Notes under the pieces: generated by a model
The model's input: the letters and a program-made list of their open reading frames with translations, nothing else
Told to the model about the DNA's origin: nothing
Database searches by the model: none
Part shown: piece after piece, positions 38,960-48,186 of the stretch
Layout: each line of letters begins with the position of its first letter
Numbering within the stretch: position 1 is the first letter of the stretch
NCBI RefSeq assembly: GCF_000691225.1
Contig: NZ_JMSZ01000042.1
Span: 124,001-188,000, forward strand
Length of the DNA: 64,000 nt
DNA from: Nitrincola lacisaponensis
GTDB lineage: Bacteria; Pseudomonadota; Gammaproteobacteria; Pseudomonadales; Balneatricaceae
Direction of reading: 5' to 3'
Translations under genes and position numbers: made by a program

Positions 38960-40327
38960 GTGAGCCAGTTTGATTATGATCTGTTTGTCATAGGTGCCGG
39001 ATCTGGTGGAGTTCGTGCTGCCCGTATGGCTGCGACCATGGGGGTCAGGGTAGCCGTTGCCGAGGAGCGTTATCTGGGCGGCACCTGTGTCAATGTTGGC
39101 TGCGTTCCGAAGAAGCTCTACGTCTATGCCTCGCAATATGCAGAAAGCTTCAAAGAGGCGGCAGGTTTTGGGCTGCAGGCTGATCTGACCGGGTTTGACT
39201 GGCCGACCCTGCGCGATAATAAGACCGCTGAAATTACCCGCTTGAATGGTATCTATCGTAACCTGTTAATCAATTCGGGTTGTACTCTGATTGACGGACG
39301 AGCACAGATCACCGGCCCTCAGTCTGTTCAGGTTGGTGAGCAGACCTTTACTGCCGAGCGCATTCTGATAGCGGTAGGTGGCTGGCCATTTGTACCGGAT
39401 ATTCCGGGTGCTGAACATATTATTACTTCGAATGAAGTCTTTGATCTGGAAACTTTTCCGCAACAGGTACTGGTTGTGGGCGGAGGCTATATAGCGGTCG
39501 AATTTGCCGGTATTTTTGCCGGTTTGGGCTGTGATACACAGCTGGTGCATCGGGGTGATCTGTTCCTCAAGGGATTTGATCAGGAGGTGCGTGAGTTTAC
39601 CGCGCAGGAAGTATCCAAGAAAGGCGTCAGGTTGCGCTTCAACACCGAAATCAGCCGTATTGAACAACAGCCGGATCGCCGGCTGTTGGTGCATTTTAAC
39701 GATGGCCAGCAGTGTCGTGTAGATCAGGTTATGTACGCCACCGGTCGTGTCGCCAAAACACAGGGGTTAGGTCTGGAGCAGGTCGGTGTTGTCTGTGCAG
39801 ACAACGGTGCGATTCAGGTCAATGATCAGTTCCAGACGTCAATTCCTTCCATTTATGCGGTAGGTGATGTTATCGACCGTGTTCAGCTGACTCCCGTCGC
39901 GCTGGCAGAGGGCATGGCGCTGGTGCGTTCACTCTATGCTGAAGGAGTTCATTCGGTGGACTATGACAACATTCCGACAGCGGTGTTCTGCCAGCCCAAT
40001 ATAGGTACTGTTGGCTTGACCGAGGAGGCTGCCCGGCAGCGCTATCCTCGTCTGGATGTCTATCGCTCGGAGTTTCGTGCAATGAAGCACACATTAAGTG
40101 GCAGTGATGAACGTACGCTGATGAAGTTGCTGGTTGACCGTGACACAGATCGTGTCGTGGGCCTGCATATGGTGGGCGCCGATGCCGGTGAAATTGTGCA
40201 GGGCATGGCGGTTGCCATCAAGGCTGGAGGAACCAAAGCCGTATTTGACGCAACTATCGGTATTCATCCCACCGCTGCAGAAGAGTTTGTCACCATGCGG
40301 GAACCCTCACGCCGTTACGGCGATTGA
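38960..40327 (+). CDS. gor: Glutathione-disulfide reductase
   Basis: 455 residues from GTG 38960, with AAGGAGGAAC about 7 bases upstream. FAD-binding [11 protein letters not shown], redox-active [19 protein letters not shown]-binding [17 protein letters not shown] with [14 protein letters not shown] for FAD, and the C-terminal active-site [13 protein letters not shown] with His-Glu. Reduces GSSG with NADPH in the cytosol. The 3' end overlaps that of the convergent CDF gene by 13 bases. Confidence 0.96.
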   Translation: MSQFDYDLFVIGAGSGGVRAARMAATMGVRVAVAEERYLGGTCVNVGCVPKKLYVYASQYAESFKEAAGFGLQADLTGFDWPTLRDNKTAEITRLNGIYRNLLINSGCTLIDGRAQITGPQSVQVGEQTFTAERILIAVGGWPFVPDIPGAEHIITSNEVFDLETFPQQVLVVGGGYIAVEFAGIFAGLGCDTQLVHRGDLFLKGFDQEVREFTAQEVSKKGVRLRFNTEISRIEQQPDRRLLVHFNDGQQCRVDQVMYATGRVAKTQGLGLEQVGVVCADNGAIQVNDQFQTSIPSIYAVGDVIDRVQLTPVALAEGMALVRSLYAEGVHSVDYDNIPTAVFCQPNIGTVGLTEEAARQRYPRLDVYRSEFRAMKHTLSGSDERTLMKLLVDRDTDRVVGLHMVGADAGEIVQGMAVAIKAGGTKAVFDATIGIHPTAAEEFVTMREPSRRYGD

Positions 40328-41502
40328 GCTTCAGATCCGGAGGTCGGCAGCCAGAGTGACAGCTGCCGAAATCCGGGTAGCGTTTCCAGCGTCTGTAACA
40401 ACTGCTGTTCCAGTTGTGGCGCTGTTAATTGCCTATGTTGCAGCAGGGGCCAGATGGCGGGTGACAGCTTGATTTCCAGCTTCACTGTTTTCGGGGTGTA
40501 AAACAGCGTGAGCTGATAGTCAGGGCGGCTTCCCAGCAGTTGTTCCAGTAATCTATCCAGTTGCTGTTCGATGGCTTTACGATCTGGTAATGCGGCCAGT
40601 TGTACCTCAGGCAGGGTTTCATCATCATAGGTATCGATGTGATAAATGATATAGCCAATATCATCAAACCGCTGTTTCAGCCGTGCACAGACTGTATCAC
40701 CAATAAAGTGACCTTCGGATGCGCTGGTCTGAGGGTGTACCTGAAGATGCATCTCCAGCAGGCTCTGGCCGCCCATCAGGCGTGTTCTGATGTTGTGGAC
40801 ATTGATCACCCCGTCTACTGATAAAACTTCCTCATGCAGCTCCTCAATGCGTTCCTGAGGCAAGCCGGTATCTACCAGTTCGGCCAGACTCTTCAACAGC
40901 AGGTCAAGACCTATCTTGGCGATCAACAGTGCGACCAGAACTGCTGCCAGAGCATCCAGCCACCATACGCCCAGCAGGGCACCGATCAGTGCCAGTAATA
41001 CGACAATCGATGACAGAGAGTCTGTTCTGTGATGCCAGGCGTTGGCGATGATCAGATTGGATCTGGATGTTTTGCCGACCTTCAGCGTGTAAAAAAACAA
41101 TGCCTCGTTGGCGCCAATTGAAATGGCAGCAATGAGCAGTGCTGGCCAGGCGGGAGGTGCTGGAATTTCGCCAGAGAAGAGGAGCTTCAGGCTGTCCCAG
41201 GTCATGAAGCCGGCAACCAGCAACAGGATAACGGCCAAAAACACCGTTCCCAGGGTTTCAAAGCGACCATGCCCCCAGGGATGCTCCTTGTCCGGTTTCT
41301 TGTGAGACACACCAACCAGAAACACCACCAGCAGATCAGTGGCCATATCAGACAGGGAGTGCAAGCCATCTGCGACCAGTGCTGCTGAACCGGTCAATAC
41401 CCCGCCAATAATTTTCAGGGCGCTCATGAATGCGTTAACAATCGCCCCAATGATACTGATGCGCTGTGCCGCTGCCTGGCGCTCCGGTGTACTGTCCAGC
41501 AT
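40315..41502 (-). CDS. Cation diffusion facilitator (FieF/CzcD-like)
   Basis: 395 residues. Six membrane helices in the first 215 residues with the CDF signature: [18 protein letters not shown] (Asp-His metal site) and [17 protein letters not shown] (HxxxD site). The cytosolic C-terminal domain is [42 protein letters not shown], followed by an extra 100-residue extension not found in short CDF proteins. It exports divalent metals such as Zn or Fe by proton antiport. Confidence 0.92.
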   Translation of the reverse strand: MLDSTPERQAAAQRISIIGAIVNAFMSALKIIGGVLTGSAALVADGLHSLSDMATDLLVVFLVGVSHKKPDKEHPWGHGRFETLGTVFLAVILLLVAGFMTWDSLKLLFSGEIPAPPAWPALLIAAISIGANEALFFYTLKVGKTSRSNLIIANAWHHRTDSLSSIVVLLALIGALLGVWWLDALAAVLVALLIAKIGLDLLLKSLAELVDTGLPQERIEELHEEVLSVDGVINVHNIRTRLMGGQSLLEMHLQVHPQTSASEGHFIGDTVCARLKQRFDDIGYIIYHIDTYDDETLPEVQLAALPDRKAIEQQLDRLLEQLLGSRPDYQLTLFYTPKTVKLEIKLSPAIWPLLQHRQLTAPQLEQQLLQTLETLPGFRQLSLWLPTSGSEAQSP

Positions 41503-41988
41503 GCTATCCGTCCAAATAAAAAATATGCCTTATCTTAACCTGCTGCCAGTGCTGAGGCTATCTTGAAAAATTGGACATAAAACAGACACTGGAATGAAAT
41601 AAAATGTGAATAACCTGCCTCAAAAGGGTTGACAGCAAAAAGATCTTCACAAAACCGGAAAAATGTAAAACCGAAACCGGAAAAACCTTTCATTTGAAGC
41701 GGTTTGATCATAAGTATTTGATTTTTATTTGAAAAAATAACTGGTTAAAAAATAATCAATCTAAGGCAGGGCGTGAAAAAATGGGGGTGAGTCCCAGTTA
41801 TCGTCGTTTTCTTCACAGGGTTATCCACAGAAGTTGTGAGTAGGCTGATGCAGCCTATGTATATCGGGGCTTTCAGCTTTTTCAGGCAAATTAAAACAGT
41901 CATATTGGATAAAAGTTTTTGCAATGCAGCATTTAGCGCATTCCTTTGGTAGTATGCAGTACCTTGGTGAATTAGGCAGGATGTATCG
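41503..41988. other. 486-base non-coding region
   Basis: AT-rich in 41570-41770. It holds one perfect DnaA-box-like TTATCCACA (41821-41829) but no cluster of such boxes. There is no ORF or RNA that I can support. It should contain the promoters of the divergent CDF and BASS genes. Confidence 0.5.
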
Positions 41989-42882
41989 ATGCAGGCAACG
42001 CTGGTCAGTCAGGTTTTTTTACCCTTGGCACTGTTTATTATTATGCTGAGTGTGGGCATGTCACTTACAATCAAGGATTTTCAGCGGGTGGCGGCACACC
42101 CTCGGGCGATCCTCCTGGGCGTTGTGACACAGTTGATCTGTCTGCCATTGCTGGGCTGGGTGGTTGTTCAGCTTTTTGGTTTACCTGTGTTGCTGGCTGC
42201 CGGACTGATGATCCTGACATTGGCTCCAGGCGGTGCTACGTCCAATGCGATTACCCTGCTGTCTCGTGGTGATACGGCCTTATCGGTATCTCTGACTGCA
42301 GTAAACAGCCTGATAGTGCCTTTTACATTACCTCTGCTGGCATTGTTGGTGTTTCAGGGGCTCTCTATGGGGCCGATGTCGATTGAGTTTCCAGTGTTTC
42401 AGGCAATCCAGCAGATGTTGTTGATCACGCTGTTACCTGTTTGTGTCGGGATGTTGCTGGGGCATTTTTTTCCTGTCATCAATGCACGTCTGCAGAAAAC
42501 CTGCCGTTCACTGGCACTTATCCTGATGTTGATGACGGTTGTGTTGTTGGTAGTGACCAGTTGGGAACGTCTGGTACTGCTGTTGCCTCAACTGGCCTTA
42601 CCTGTTTTAACCCTGGTATTGGCTGCGATGGGGCTGGGGTATCTGGCAGCGCGTTTCTTCGGCTTGCCCGAACCTCAGCGCATAACACTGCTGGTTGAAG
42701 TCGGGCTGCAGAATGCAGGTACGGCTCTGCTGGTCACCAGTACGCTTCTGAAAAGCCCGGAAATGTCTGCCAGTGCCCTGGTGTATGGTGTGCTGATGCA
42801 AGTACCTGCTTTATTGCTCATCGGTTGGCGTAACCGGCAGATATTCAGCCGGCATTGGCAGCGCGAAGAAACGGTGAGTTAA
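41989..42882 (+). CDS. Bile acid:sodium symporter family (BASS) transporter
   Basis: 297 residues with about 9-10 membrane segments. MSLTIKDFQRVAAHPRAILLGVVTQLICLPLLG, TLAPGGATSNAITLLSRGDTALSVSLTAVNSLIVPFTLPLL and EVGLQNAGTALLVTSTLL with the crossover motifs of the family. It imports or exports an organic anion with Na+. Single gene; the last 4 bases overlap the convergent queE gene. Confidence 0.92.
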   Translation: MQATLVSQVFLPLALFIIMLSVGMSLTIKDFQRVAAHPRAILLGVVTQLICLPLLGWVVVQLFGLPVLLAAGLMILTLAPGGATSNAITLLSRGDTALSVSLTAVNSLIVPFTLPLLALLVFQGLSMGPMSIEFPVFQAIQQMLLITLLPVCVGMLLGHFFPVINARLQKTCRSLALILMLMTVVLLVVTSWERLVLLLPQLALPVLTLVLAAMGLGYLAARFFGLPEPQRITLLVEVGLQNAGTALLVTSTLLKSPEMSASALVYGVLMQVPALLLIGWRNRQIFSRHWQREETVS

Positions 42883-43511
42883 TCAATACCGATCATTTTA
42901 TGAGTCTGCAGACTCAGCTTCCATTGTGGGTGTTGCAGGCAGTAGTGCAGACAGGCAGTGAGTGCAGCAGTCGCATCCGGGCCATCCAGCGGTTGCAGGT
43001 AGAAGTGCTCAAATGCGAGTGCCTCAAAACGCTCAGGTTGAGCGAGGATCTGCGGATAGACCAGCTTGAGCTCATTCCCCTGAGTGATACATAACGGGGT
43101 ATCGGCTTTGGGGCTGACACAGATCCAGTCAATGCCTTCAGGCAAGGGCTTGCTGCCGTTGGTTTCGATGGCAATAATGAATCCCTCTGCGTGCAATGCA
43201 TCGACCAGCGTTTGATCCAGCTGCAGTGCGGGTTCACCACCGGTACAGACCAGATAAGGTGGTGTTGATGCGCCAGGAGGCCAGAACTGCCTGAGTCTCT
43301 GAACCAGTGATTCAGCCGTTGCAAACTTGCCACCGTTCTGGCCATCGGTACCGATAAAGTCGGTATCACAAAAATCACAGACAGCTGTCGCCCGGTCCTG
43401 TTCTCGTCCAGACCAGAGATTGCAGCCGGTGAAGCGGCAGAAAATGGCCGGGCGCCCGGCATGGGCGCCCTCGCCTTGAAGGGTGTAGAAAATCTCTTTG
43501 ACGCTGTACAT
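42879..43511 (-). CDS. queE: 7-carboxy-7-deazaguanine synthase
   Basis: 210 residues. Radical SAM enzyme of queuosine synthesis that rearranges 6-carboxy-tetrahydropterin to CDG. YSVKEIFYTLQGEGAHAGRPAIFCRFTGCNLW, then a cluster motif in expanded form (C-x14-C-x2-C: CNLWSGREQDRATAVCDFC), LVCTGGEPALQLD and AIETNGSKPLPEGIDWICVSPK. The expanded cluster loop is known from some QueE groups. Adjacent to rdgC on the same strand (2-base gap), so probably cotranscribed. Confidence 0.95.
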   Translation of the reverse strand: MYSVKEIFYTLQGEGAHAGRPAIFCRFTGCNLWSGREQDRATAVCDFCDTDFIGTDGQNGGKFATAESLVQRLRQFWPPGASTPPYLVCTGGEPALQLDQTLVDALHAEGFIIAIETNGSKPLPEGIDWICVSPKADTPLCITQGNELKLVYPQILAQPERFEALAFEHFYLQPLDGPDATAALTACLHYCLQHPQWKLSLQTHKMIGID

Positions 43512-43513
43512 GA

Positions 43514-44425
43514 TTACTCCGAGGCGGGCTCGCCACCAAAGCAGTGAATCAGGTCGGGTAGCAGGCGGCTCATTTCCAGACCCAGGCGGGCGACTGAGGC
43601 ATCAAAGTCTGCCAGTTCATCTTCTGGTCGGTCCTGTTCCAGCTGTTCCTGATATTGATCGCTCATACGCAAACGGTGCAGGCTAAGGTCAGCATGCAGT
43701 AAGAATTCCAGCTGGCTTTCCCAGGTCATGGCAAGCCGGGTGACTTGCATGCTTTCCAGGTGTGCCACAATTTCGTCACTGTGCAGTGGTTGCCCTTTGA
43801 TACGTATAACCCCACCTTCTGCAGAGGTGTCGCGCAGTTCACACTCGTCTCCGATCTCAAAGCCTGACGCGATCTGGTTGGCATCCTGAAGCCACTGGGT
43901 CAGGATGCTGGCTGGCGCTGTGTTGACTGCGAGAGGGCGTACTTTCAGAGATCCCAGGGCTTCACGCAGTGCATTGAGCAACAGTTCACCGCGGTTAAAG
44001 CTGCTGGCATCGATCAGAATCCAGCCTTGCTGTGGCATCAGCAAGGCACGGGTAGACTGACGTTTGGAAAAGGCGCGTGGCAGCAGTTCCTGAATCACAT
44101 CGTCCTTAAGTTGATCTTTCTCTTTTTTGTAAACCTTGCGGGCTTCATCCTGCTCAATTTTGTGAACGCGGAGCTGAAGTTCATCACGCACGACACTTGC
44201 TGGCAGGATACGTTCTTCCTTAAGCAGGCTGACCAGATGATAGCCATTGCTGCTGAAGACCAGGCTGTCAGCCAGGGGGCAGGGGGACACCCAGCCACTG
44301 CGTTGCAGCTCCTGGCGTCCACAGGGAACAAAGGGATGCGCTGATAACGCCTCTTCCAGCGATTCGGTGGTCAGGTCTGCAGCGGGTTGAAAGCGGTAAC
44401 AGAGTAAATTTTTAAAGCCATTCAT
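43514..44425 (-). CDS. rdgC: Recombination-associated protein RdgC
   Basis: 303 residues. Diagnostic parts: FKNLLCYRF start, ALSAHPFVPCGRQELQRSGWVSP, LLKEERILPASVVRDELQLRVHKIEQDEARKVYKKEKDQLKDDVIQELLPRAFSK, and the C-terminal EFLLHADLSLHRLRMSDQYQEQ. Ring-shaped DNA-binding protein that modulates RecA. Adjacent to apt (4-base gap) on the minus strand. Confidence 0.96.
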   Translation of the reverse strand: MNGFKNLLCYRFQPAADLTTESLEEALSAHPFVPCGRQELQRSGWVSPCPLADSLVFSSNGYHLVSLLKEERILPASVVRDELQLRVHKIEQDEARKVYKKEKDQLKDDVIQELLPRAFSKRQSTRALLMPQQGWILIDASSFNRGELLLNALREALGSLKVRPLAVNTAPASILTQWLQDANQIASGFEIGDECELRDTSAEGGVIRIKGQPLHSDEIVAHLESMQVTRLAMTWESQLEFLLHADLSLHRLRMSDQYQEQLEQDRPEDELADFDASVARLGLEMSRLLPDLIHCFGGEPASE

Positions 44426-44429
44426 CTGT

Positions 44430-44972
44430 TTACAGACCCTCGTAGGCGAGCAGGCTGTAAACAGGCACGTTGCTGTCCTGAATTTTTTGAGAACCCATCA
44501 AGTCGGGCAGGTCAATCAGTGCCGCCACCTCATGCACCTCGGCTCCCAGCTTGCGAATCAATGAGATAGCTGCCAGCACAGTACCACCGGTAGCGATCAG
44601 GTCATCAAATACCAGTACCTTGGCACCAGGTTCCAGAGCATCTGTCTGGATTTCAATGGCAGCGCTGCCATATTCAAGCGAATAGTCCTGAGAAATGGTA
44701 TCACCCGGAAGCTTGCCCTTTTTACGAATTAGTATCAGTGGCAGGTTCAACTGATAGGCGACTACCGAGCCCAGAATGAAGCCACGGGCATCAATACTGG
44801 CAATATGTGTAATCGGCTGGTTCATATAGCGCTGAACGAAGGCGTCACAGACCATGCGCATGGCTTTAGGGTCTTTGAACAGGGTGGTTACATCACGAAA
44901 GATAACGCCCGCTTCGGGCCAGTCAGCAATCGAACGGATAGCCGACTTGATATAGAGTTCGTCGTAGGACAT
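44430..44972 (-). CDS. apt: Adenine phosphoribosyltransferase
   Basis: 180 residues. I-R-S-I-x-D-W-P-x-x-G-V-I-F-R-D start, IDARGFILGSVVAYQLNLPLILIRKKGKLPG, and the PRPP loop VLVFDDLIATGGTVLAAISLI. Converts adenine and PRPP to AMP, purine salvage. Leftward; 41 bases after the fnr/anr gene. Confidence 0.97.
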   Translation of the reverse strand: MSYDELYIKSAIRSIADWPEAGVIFRDVTTLFKDPKAMRMVCDAFVQRYMNQPITHIASIDARGFILGSVVAYQLNLPLILIRKKGKLPGDTISQDYSLEYGSAAIEIQTDALEPGAKVLVFDDLIATGGTVLAAISLIRKLGAEVHEVAALIDLPDLMGSQKIQDSNVPVYSLLAYEGL

Positions 44973-45013
44973 TCAGTTCTCCGGGAGGGAACGCAGCCAG
45001 GGATGCCGATGGA

Positions 45014-45784
45014 TCAGCGTCCCTGTTTGCTGCAGGTGTTTTCACTGGCCTGTGCTTCGCCTGAGTGCTCCAGCAGTCTTTCGGCATTGAGGATTTCGAC
45101 TTCCTTGCCATCCACATGAATCAGGTCCAGTGTCTGGAATCGGGTGAAAATACGGCTGATGGTTTCGACCGCCAGACCCAGATAGTTGCCTATCTCGTTA
45201 CGGGACATGGAGAGACGGAAGAAGCTGGCAGAGTAGCCGCGTTCATGAAAGCGCTGTGACAGTTTCAACAAAAAGCTGGCGACACGCTGTTCAGCATTTT
45301 TCTTCGCCAGGAGCATCATCATCTGCTGGTCGTTGCAGATCTCTTTACTCATGGTTCTGAGTATCTGGCGACGGAGTTCCGGCATGTGGCCGGATAGATC
45401 ATCCAGGCGTTCGAACGGGATTTCGCAGACAGTGGTTGTTTCCAGTACTTTGGCTGATACAGGGTAAACGCTTGTATCGTAGCCGCTGAGTCCAACCAGT
45501 TCACCCGGGAAGAAGAATCCGGTGATCTGTTCTTCACCATCATCCGTGATGCTGTAGCTTTTGACCGAGCCTGCACGGATAGCGTAAACGCTGTTGAAGT
45601 TGTCACCCTGGCGAAACAGGTGCTCGCCTTTCTTCAGCGGACGGCTTTTGTCGATAATGGTGTCCAGACGTTCCATTTCAGTCATGTTGAGCGAAACGGG
45701 CAGGCAAAGCGAACTCAGACTGCAGGTACTGCAATGTACCTGATTCAGGCTGTGGAGTTTGCCAGTCATTTTTTTATCATCCAT
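45014..45784 (-). CDS. fnr: Fnr/Anr-type oxygen-sensing regulator
   Basis: 256 residues (ATG 45784; ATG 45769 is also possible). The 4Fe-4S cysteines are present: Cys 18, 21 and 27 ([11 protein letters not shown]) and Cys 120 (TTVCEIPF), with the same spacing as E. coli Fnr. cNMP-like barrel, dimer helix, and [23 protein letters not shown] with the E-x-x-S-R contacts to TTGAT. It activates anaerobic or microaerobic genes, very likely the neighbouring cco and hemN genes. An Fnr box is found at 56334. Confidence 0.95.
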   Translation of the reverse strand: MDDKKMTGKLHSLNQVHCSTCSLSSLCLPVSLNMTEMERLDTIIDKSRPLKKGEHLFRQGDNFNSVYAIRAGSVKSYSITDDGEEQITGFFFPGELVGLSGYDTSVYPVSAKVLETTTVCEIPFERLDDLSGHMPELRRQILRTMSKEICNDQQMMMLLAKKNAEQRVASFLLKLSQRFHERGYSASFFRLSMSRNEIGNYLGLAVETISRIFTRFQTLDLIHVDGKEVEILNAERLLEHSGEAQASENTCSKQGR

Positions 45785-45893
45785 CTGCGAACCCTATTCC
45801 GTGAACCCTTAGTCATGCCGACCATTATGTAACATTTCTGGCACCGGGTGAAGGCTGGCGTCAAAGAGTTCAGCCTTATTCCGCGAATCAGGG

Positions 45894-47285
45894 TCAGATA
45901 ATGCGAGAATAGCCACGTGTAGGTTGCTGTTTGGGTATGTAAGCATCAAATGCCATGCAGATACGACGAATCAGCAAACGCCCAGCCGGTGTGACCTCAA
46001 TGCGTGAGCCATGACGCTGAATCAGCCCATCGGCTTCAAATTGTGTCAGCTCACTTTGTTCCTGATTAAAGTAGTCGTTAAACAGAATGCCAAAGCGCTG
46101 CTCAATGGTTGTCGTATCCAGTTCAAAGTGACAGATTAACTGGTTGATCACAGCACCACGGATAATATCGTCATCGGTCAGGCAGACACCACGACGTATC
46201 GCATGTTTTTGCTGTGTAACTGCTTGAGTATAGGCTGCCAGATCATGTTCATTCTGATAGTAGACCCGGCCGATCTGGCTGATTGCTGAGACGCCCATCG
46301 CAACCAGGTCACATTCAGCATGTGTGGTGTATCCCTGGAAGTTACGGTGCAGTTGTCCTGCAGCCTGGGCCAGCGCCAGTGAGTCATCGGGTTTGGCAAA
46401 GTGATCCATGCCGATATAGACGTAACCGGCATCAAGCAGCTTGTTAATGCTGTGTTGTAAAATGGCCAGCTTGGTCTCTGGAGATGGCAGTTGCTCCGGA
46501 TTGATATGTTTCTGGGAGCGGAAACGGTCCGGCAGATGTGCGTAGTTGAATACCGACAGACGATCAGGGTTCATGCCTATCACCACATCAAGGGTTTTAT
46601 CGAAACTTTCCAGTGATTGATGTGGCAGGCCGTAAATCAGGTCCATATTGATGGAGGAAAAACCCAGCTGTCTGGCTTTGTCCAGAACGGCTTGTGTTTG
46701 CTCCAGGGGCTGAACCCGATTAACAGCCTGTTGCACCTGAGGGTCAAGGTCCTGAACGCCCAGGCTGATTCGATTGAAGCCCGTTTGACGCAGCACATCG
46801 AGAGTTTCCGGACTGGCTTCACGCGGATCTATTTCAATGGAGTAGTCGCCCTGATCATCATTACGCAGGTTGAACTGACGGCGCAGTGCCTGCATCAGTT
46901 CATACATCTGGCTGTCGCTGATAAACGTGGGTGTACCACCACCCCAATGCAGCTGATCGACGATACGATCATCACTGTACCATTGTGACAGTTGTTCCAT
47001 CTCACGATAGACCGTTTCCAGATAGGGTTGAGCCCGATCCCGGTTACGCGTTATCACTTTGTTGCAGGCACAGTAGTAACAGACGTGCGCACAGAAAGGT
47101 ATATGCACGTAAAGTGACAGGGGAGCCTGTTTGTCAGCAGAGTTCTGACCCTGGTGGACGAGTTCGCTGGCGGATAGCGCGGGATCGAACTGAACCGCTG
47201 TCGGATAGGACGTGTAACGAGGCCCCGACAGGTCATAGCGGTTGATCAGCTCCATGTCCCAGACAATACGGCTATCATTTTTCAA
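45894..47285 (-). CDS. hemN: Oxygen-independent coproporphyrinogen III oxidase
   Basis: 463 residues. Radical SAM cluster HIPFCAHVCYYCACNKV (C-x3-C-x2-C, plus the fourth Cys), RYDLSGPRYTSYPTAVQFD start, LHWGGGTPTF, IEIDPREASPETL, YGLPHQSLESFDKTL and the C-terminal HemN domain. Makes protoporphyrinogen IX without O2, so heme can be made for cbb3 oxidase in low oxygen. Follows the SafE-like gene on the minus strand with a 36-base gap. Confidence 0.97.
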   Translation of the reverse strand: MKNDSRIVWDMELINRYDLSGPRYTSYPTAVQFDPALSASELVHQGQNSADKQAPLSLYVHIPFCAHVCYYCACNKVITRNRDRAQPYLETVYREMEQLSQWYSDDRIVDQLHWGGGTPTFISDSQMYELMQALRRQFNLRNDDQGDYSIEIDPREASPETLDVLRQTGFNRISLGVQDLDPQVQQAVNRVQPLEQTQAVLDKARQLGFSSINMDLIYGLPHQSLESFDKTLDVVIGMNPDRLSVFNYAHLPDRFRSQKHINPEQLPSPETKLAILQHSINKLLDAGYVYIGMDHFAKPDDSLALAQAAGQLHRNFQGYTTHAECDLVAMGVSAISQIGRVYYQNEHDLAAYTQAVTQQKHAIRRGVCLTDDDIIRGAVINQLICHFELDTTTIEQRFGILFNDYFNQEQSELTQFEADGLIQRHGSRIEVTPAGRLLIRRICMAFDAYIPKQQPTRGYSRII

Positions 47286-47321
47286 TGGAAATACCTCAAT
47301 TCAATCGACTTCAAAAAAGGC

Positions 47322-47996
47322 TCAGCTCAGATTCAGGATTCTGCCCCAGGGCAGGGTATACAGGCCAAACAGAATAATAACACCTCCTGCCAGCTGGCGG
47401 GTCAGACGCTTCTGCATGACCGCTTGTACCTGGCGTGCCAGCAGCCCGGTGGTGAACATGGCGGGTAATGTACCCAGCCCGAATGCCGCCATTAACAATG
47501 CGCTTTGTTGCCAGCTGCCGCTGGCTGAAGACCAGAGCAGTGTACTGTATACCAGTCCACAGGGCAGCCAGCCCCAGACGATGCCTAATAAAACGGCCTG
47601 GGTTGGGCTGCGTACTGGCAGAATGCGTGCTGCAACGGGCTGCAGGTGACGCCATAAATGGCCGCCAAGGGACTCCAGACGTGTAATGCCAAACCACCAC
47701 TGACCTACATACAGACCCATGGCAATCAGTAGCAGGCCTGCCAGGGTTTGCAGTAACACGCCGGTGATACCCGTGGCAACCAGAGCACCGGCAATGCCCA
47801 GCAGGGCGCCTGCCAGGGTGTAGCTGGCAATACGGCCCAGGTTGTAACCGAGCAGTATTAACCAGGCAGATTGTCCGTTTTGGCGAGTGCTCAGGCCAAC
47901 GCTGGCAGCAATGCCACCGCACATGCCGATACAGTGTGTACTGCCCAGTAGTCCAATCAGCAGCGCGGTGGTGAAGAGCAGCGGTTCAGTCATCAT
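47322..47996 (-). CDS. SafE/TauE-like heavy-metal transport-type membrane protein of the cco cluster
   Basis: 224 residues, six predicted helices. LLGSTHCIGMCGGIAASVG start, LLGYNLGRIASYTLAGALLGIAGA, GIVWGWLPCGLVYSTLL and LGTLPAMFTTGLL are the DsbD-like/YnfA-type cores often placed after ccoS (COG2836). Cys and Met in helix 1 (HCIGMCGG) suggest copper or sulfur handling during cbb3 assembly. Overlaps the end of ccoS by 11 bases. Confidence 0.9.
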   Translation of the reverse strand: MMTEPLLFTTALLIGLLGSTHCIGMCGGIAASVGLSTRQNGQSAWLILLGYNLGRIASYTLAGALLGIAGALVATGITGVLLQTLAGLLLIAMGLYVGQWWFGITRLESLGGHLWRHLQPVAARILPVRSPTQAVLLGIVWGWLPCGLVYSTLLWSSASGSWQQSALLMAAFGLGTLPAMFTTGLLARQVQAVMQKRLTRQLAGGVIILFGLYTLPWGRILNLS

Positions 47997-48186
47997 TCGG
48001 CTTGGAAGCTGACTTGTCGACCTTGGCTTCGTCCGGGATCATATCTTCGTCATCATCATACAGGATGCTGTGAGCGGGAGACTCCAGATCATCGAACTGG
48101 CCACTGTTCACGCTCCAGAAAAAAGCCCAGAAAGCCAGTCCGGTCAGTATCAGTGCAATCGGAATTAAAATTATGACAATTTCCAT
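47986..48186 (-). CDS. ccoS: Cbb3 oxidase maturation protein CcoS
   Basis: 66 residues. One membrane helix (IVIILIPIALILTGLAFWAFFWSV) followed by NSGQFDDLESPAHSILYDDDE, a hallmark of CcoS. Needed for cofactor insertion into CcoN. Its ATG overlaps the ccoI stop (ATGA). Confidence 0.95.
   Translation of the reverse strand: MEIVIILIPIALILTGLAFWAFFWSVNSGQFDDLESPAHSILYDDDEDMIPDEAKVDKSASKPNDD

Noticed and set aside
41503-41988. Possible replication origin because of TTATCCACA
   Set aside because: Only one perfect DnaA-type box, no cluster, and no dnaA, dnaN or gidA-like neighbours.
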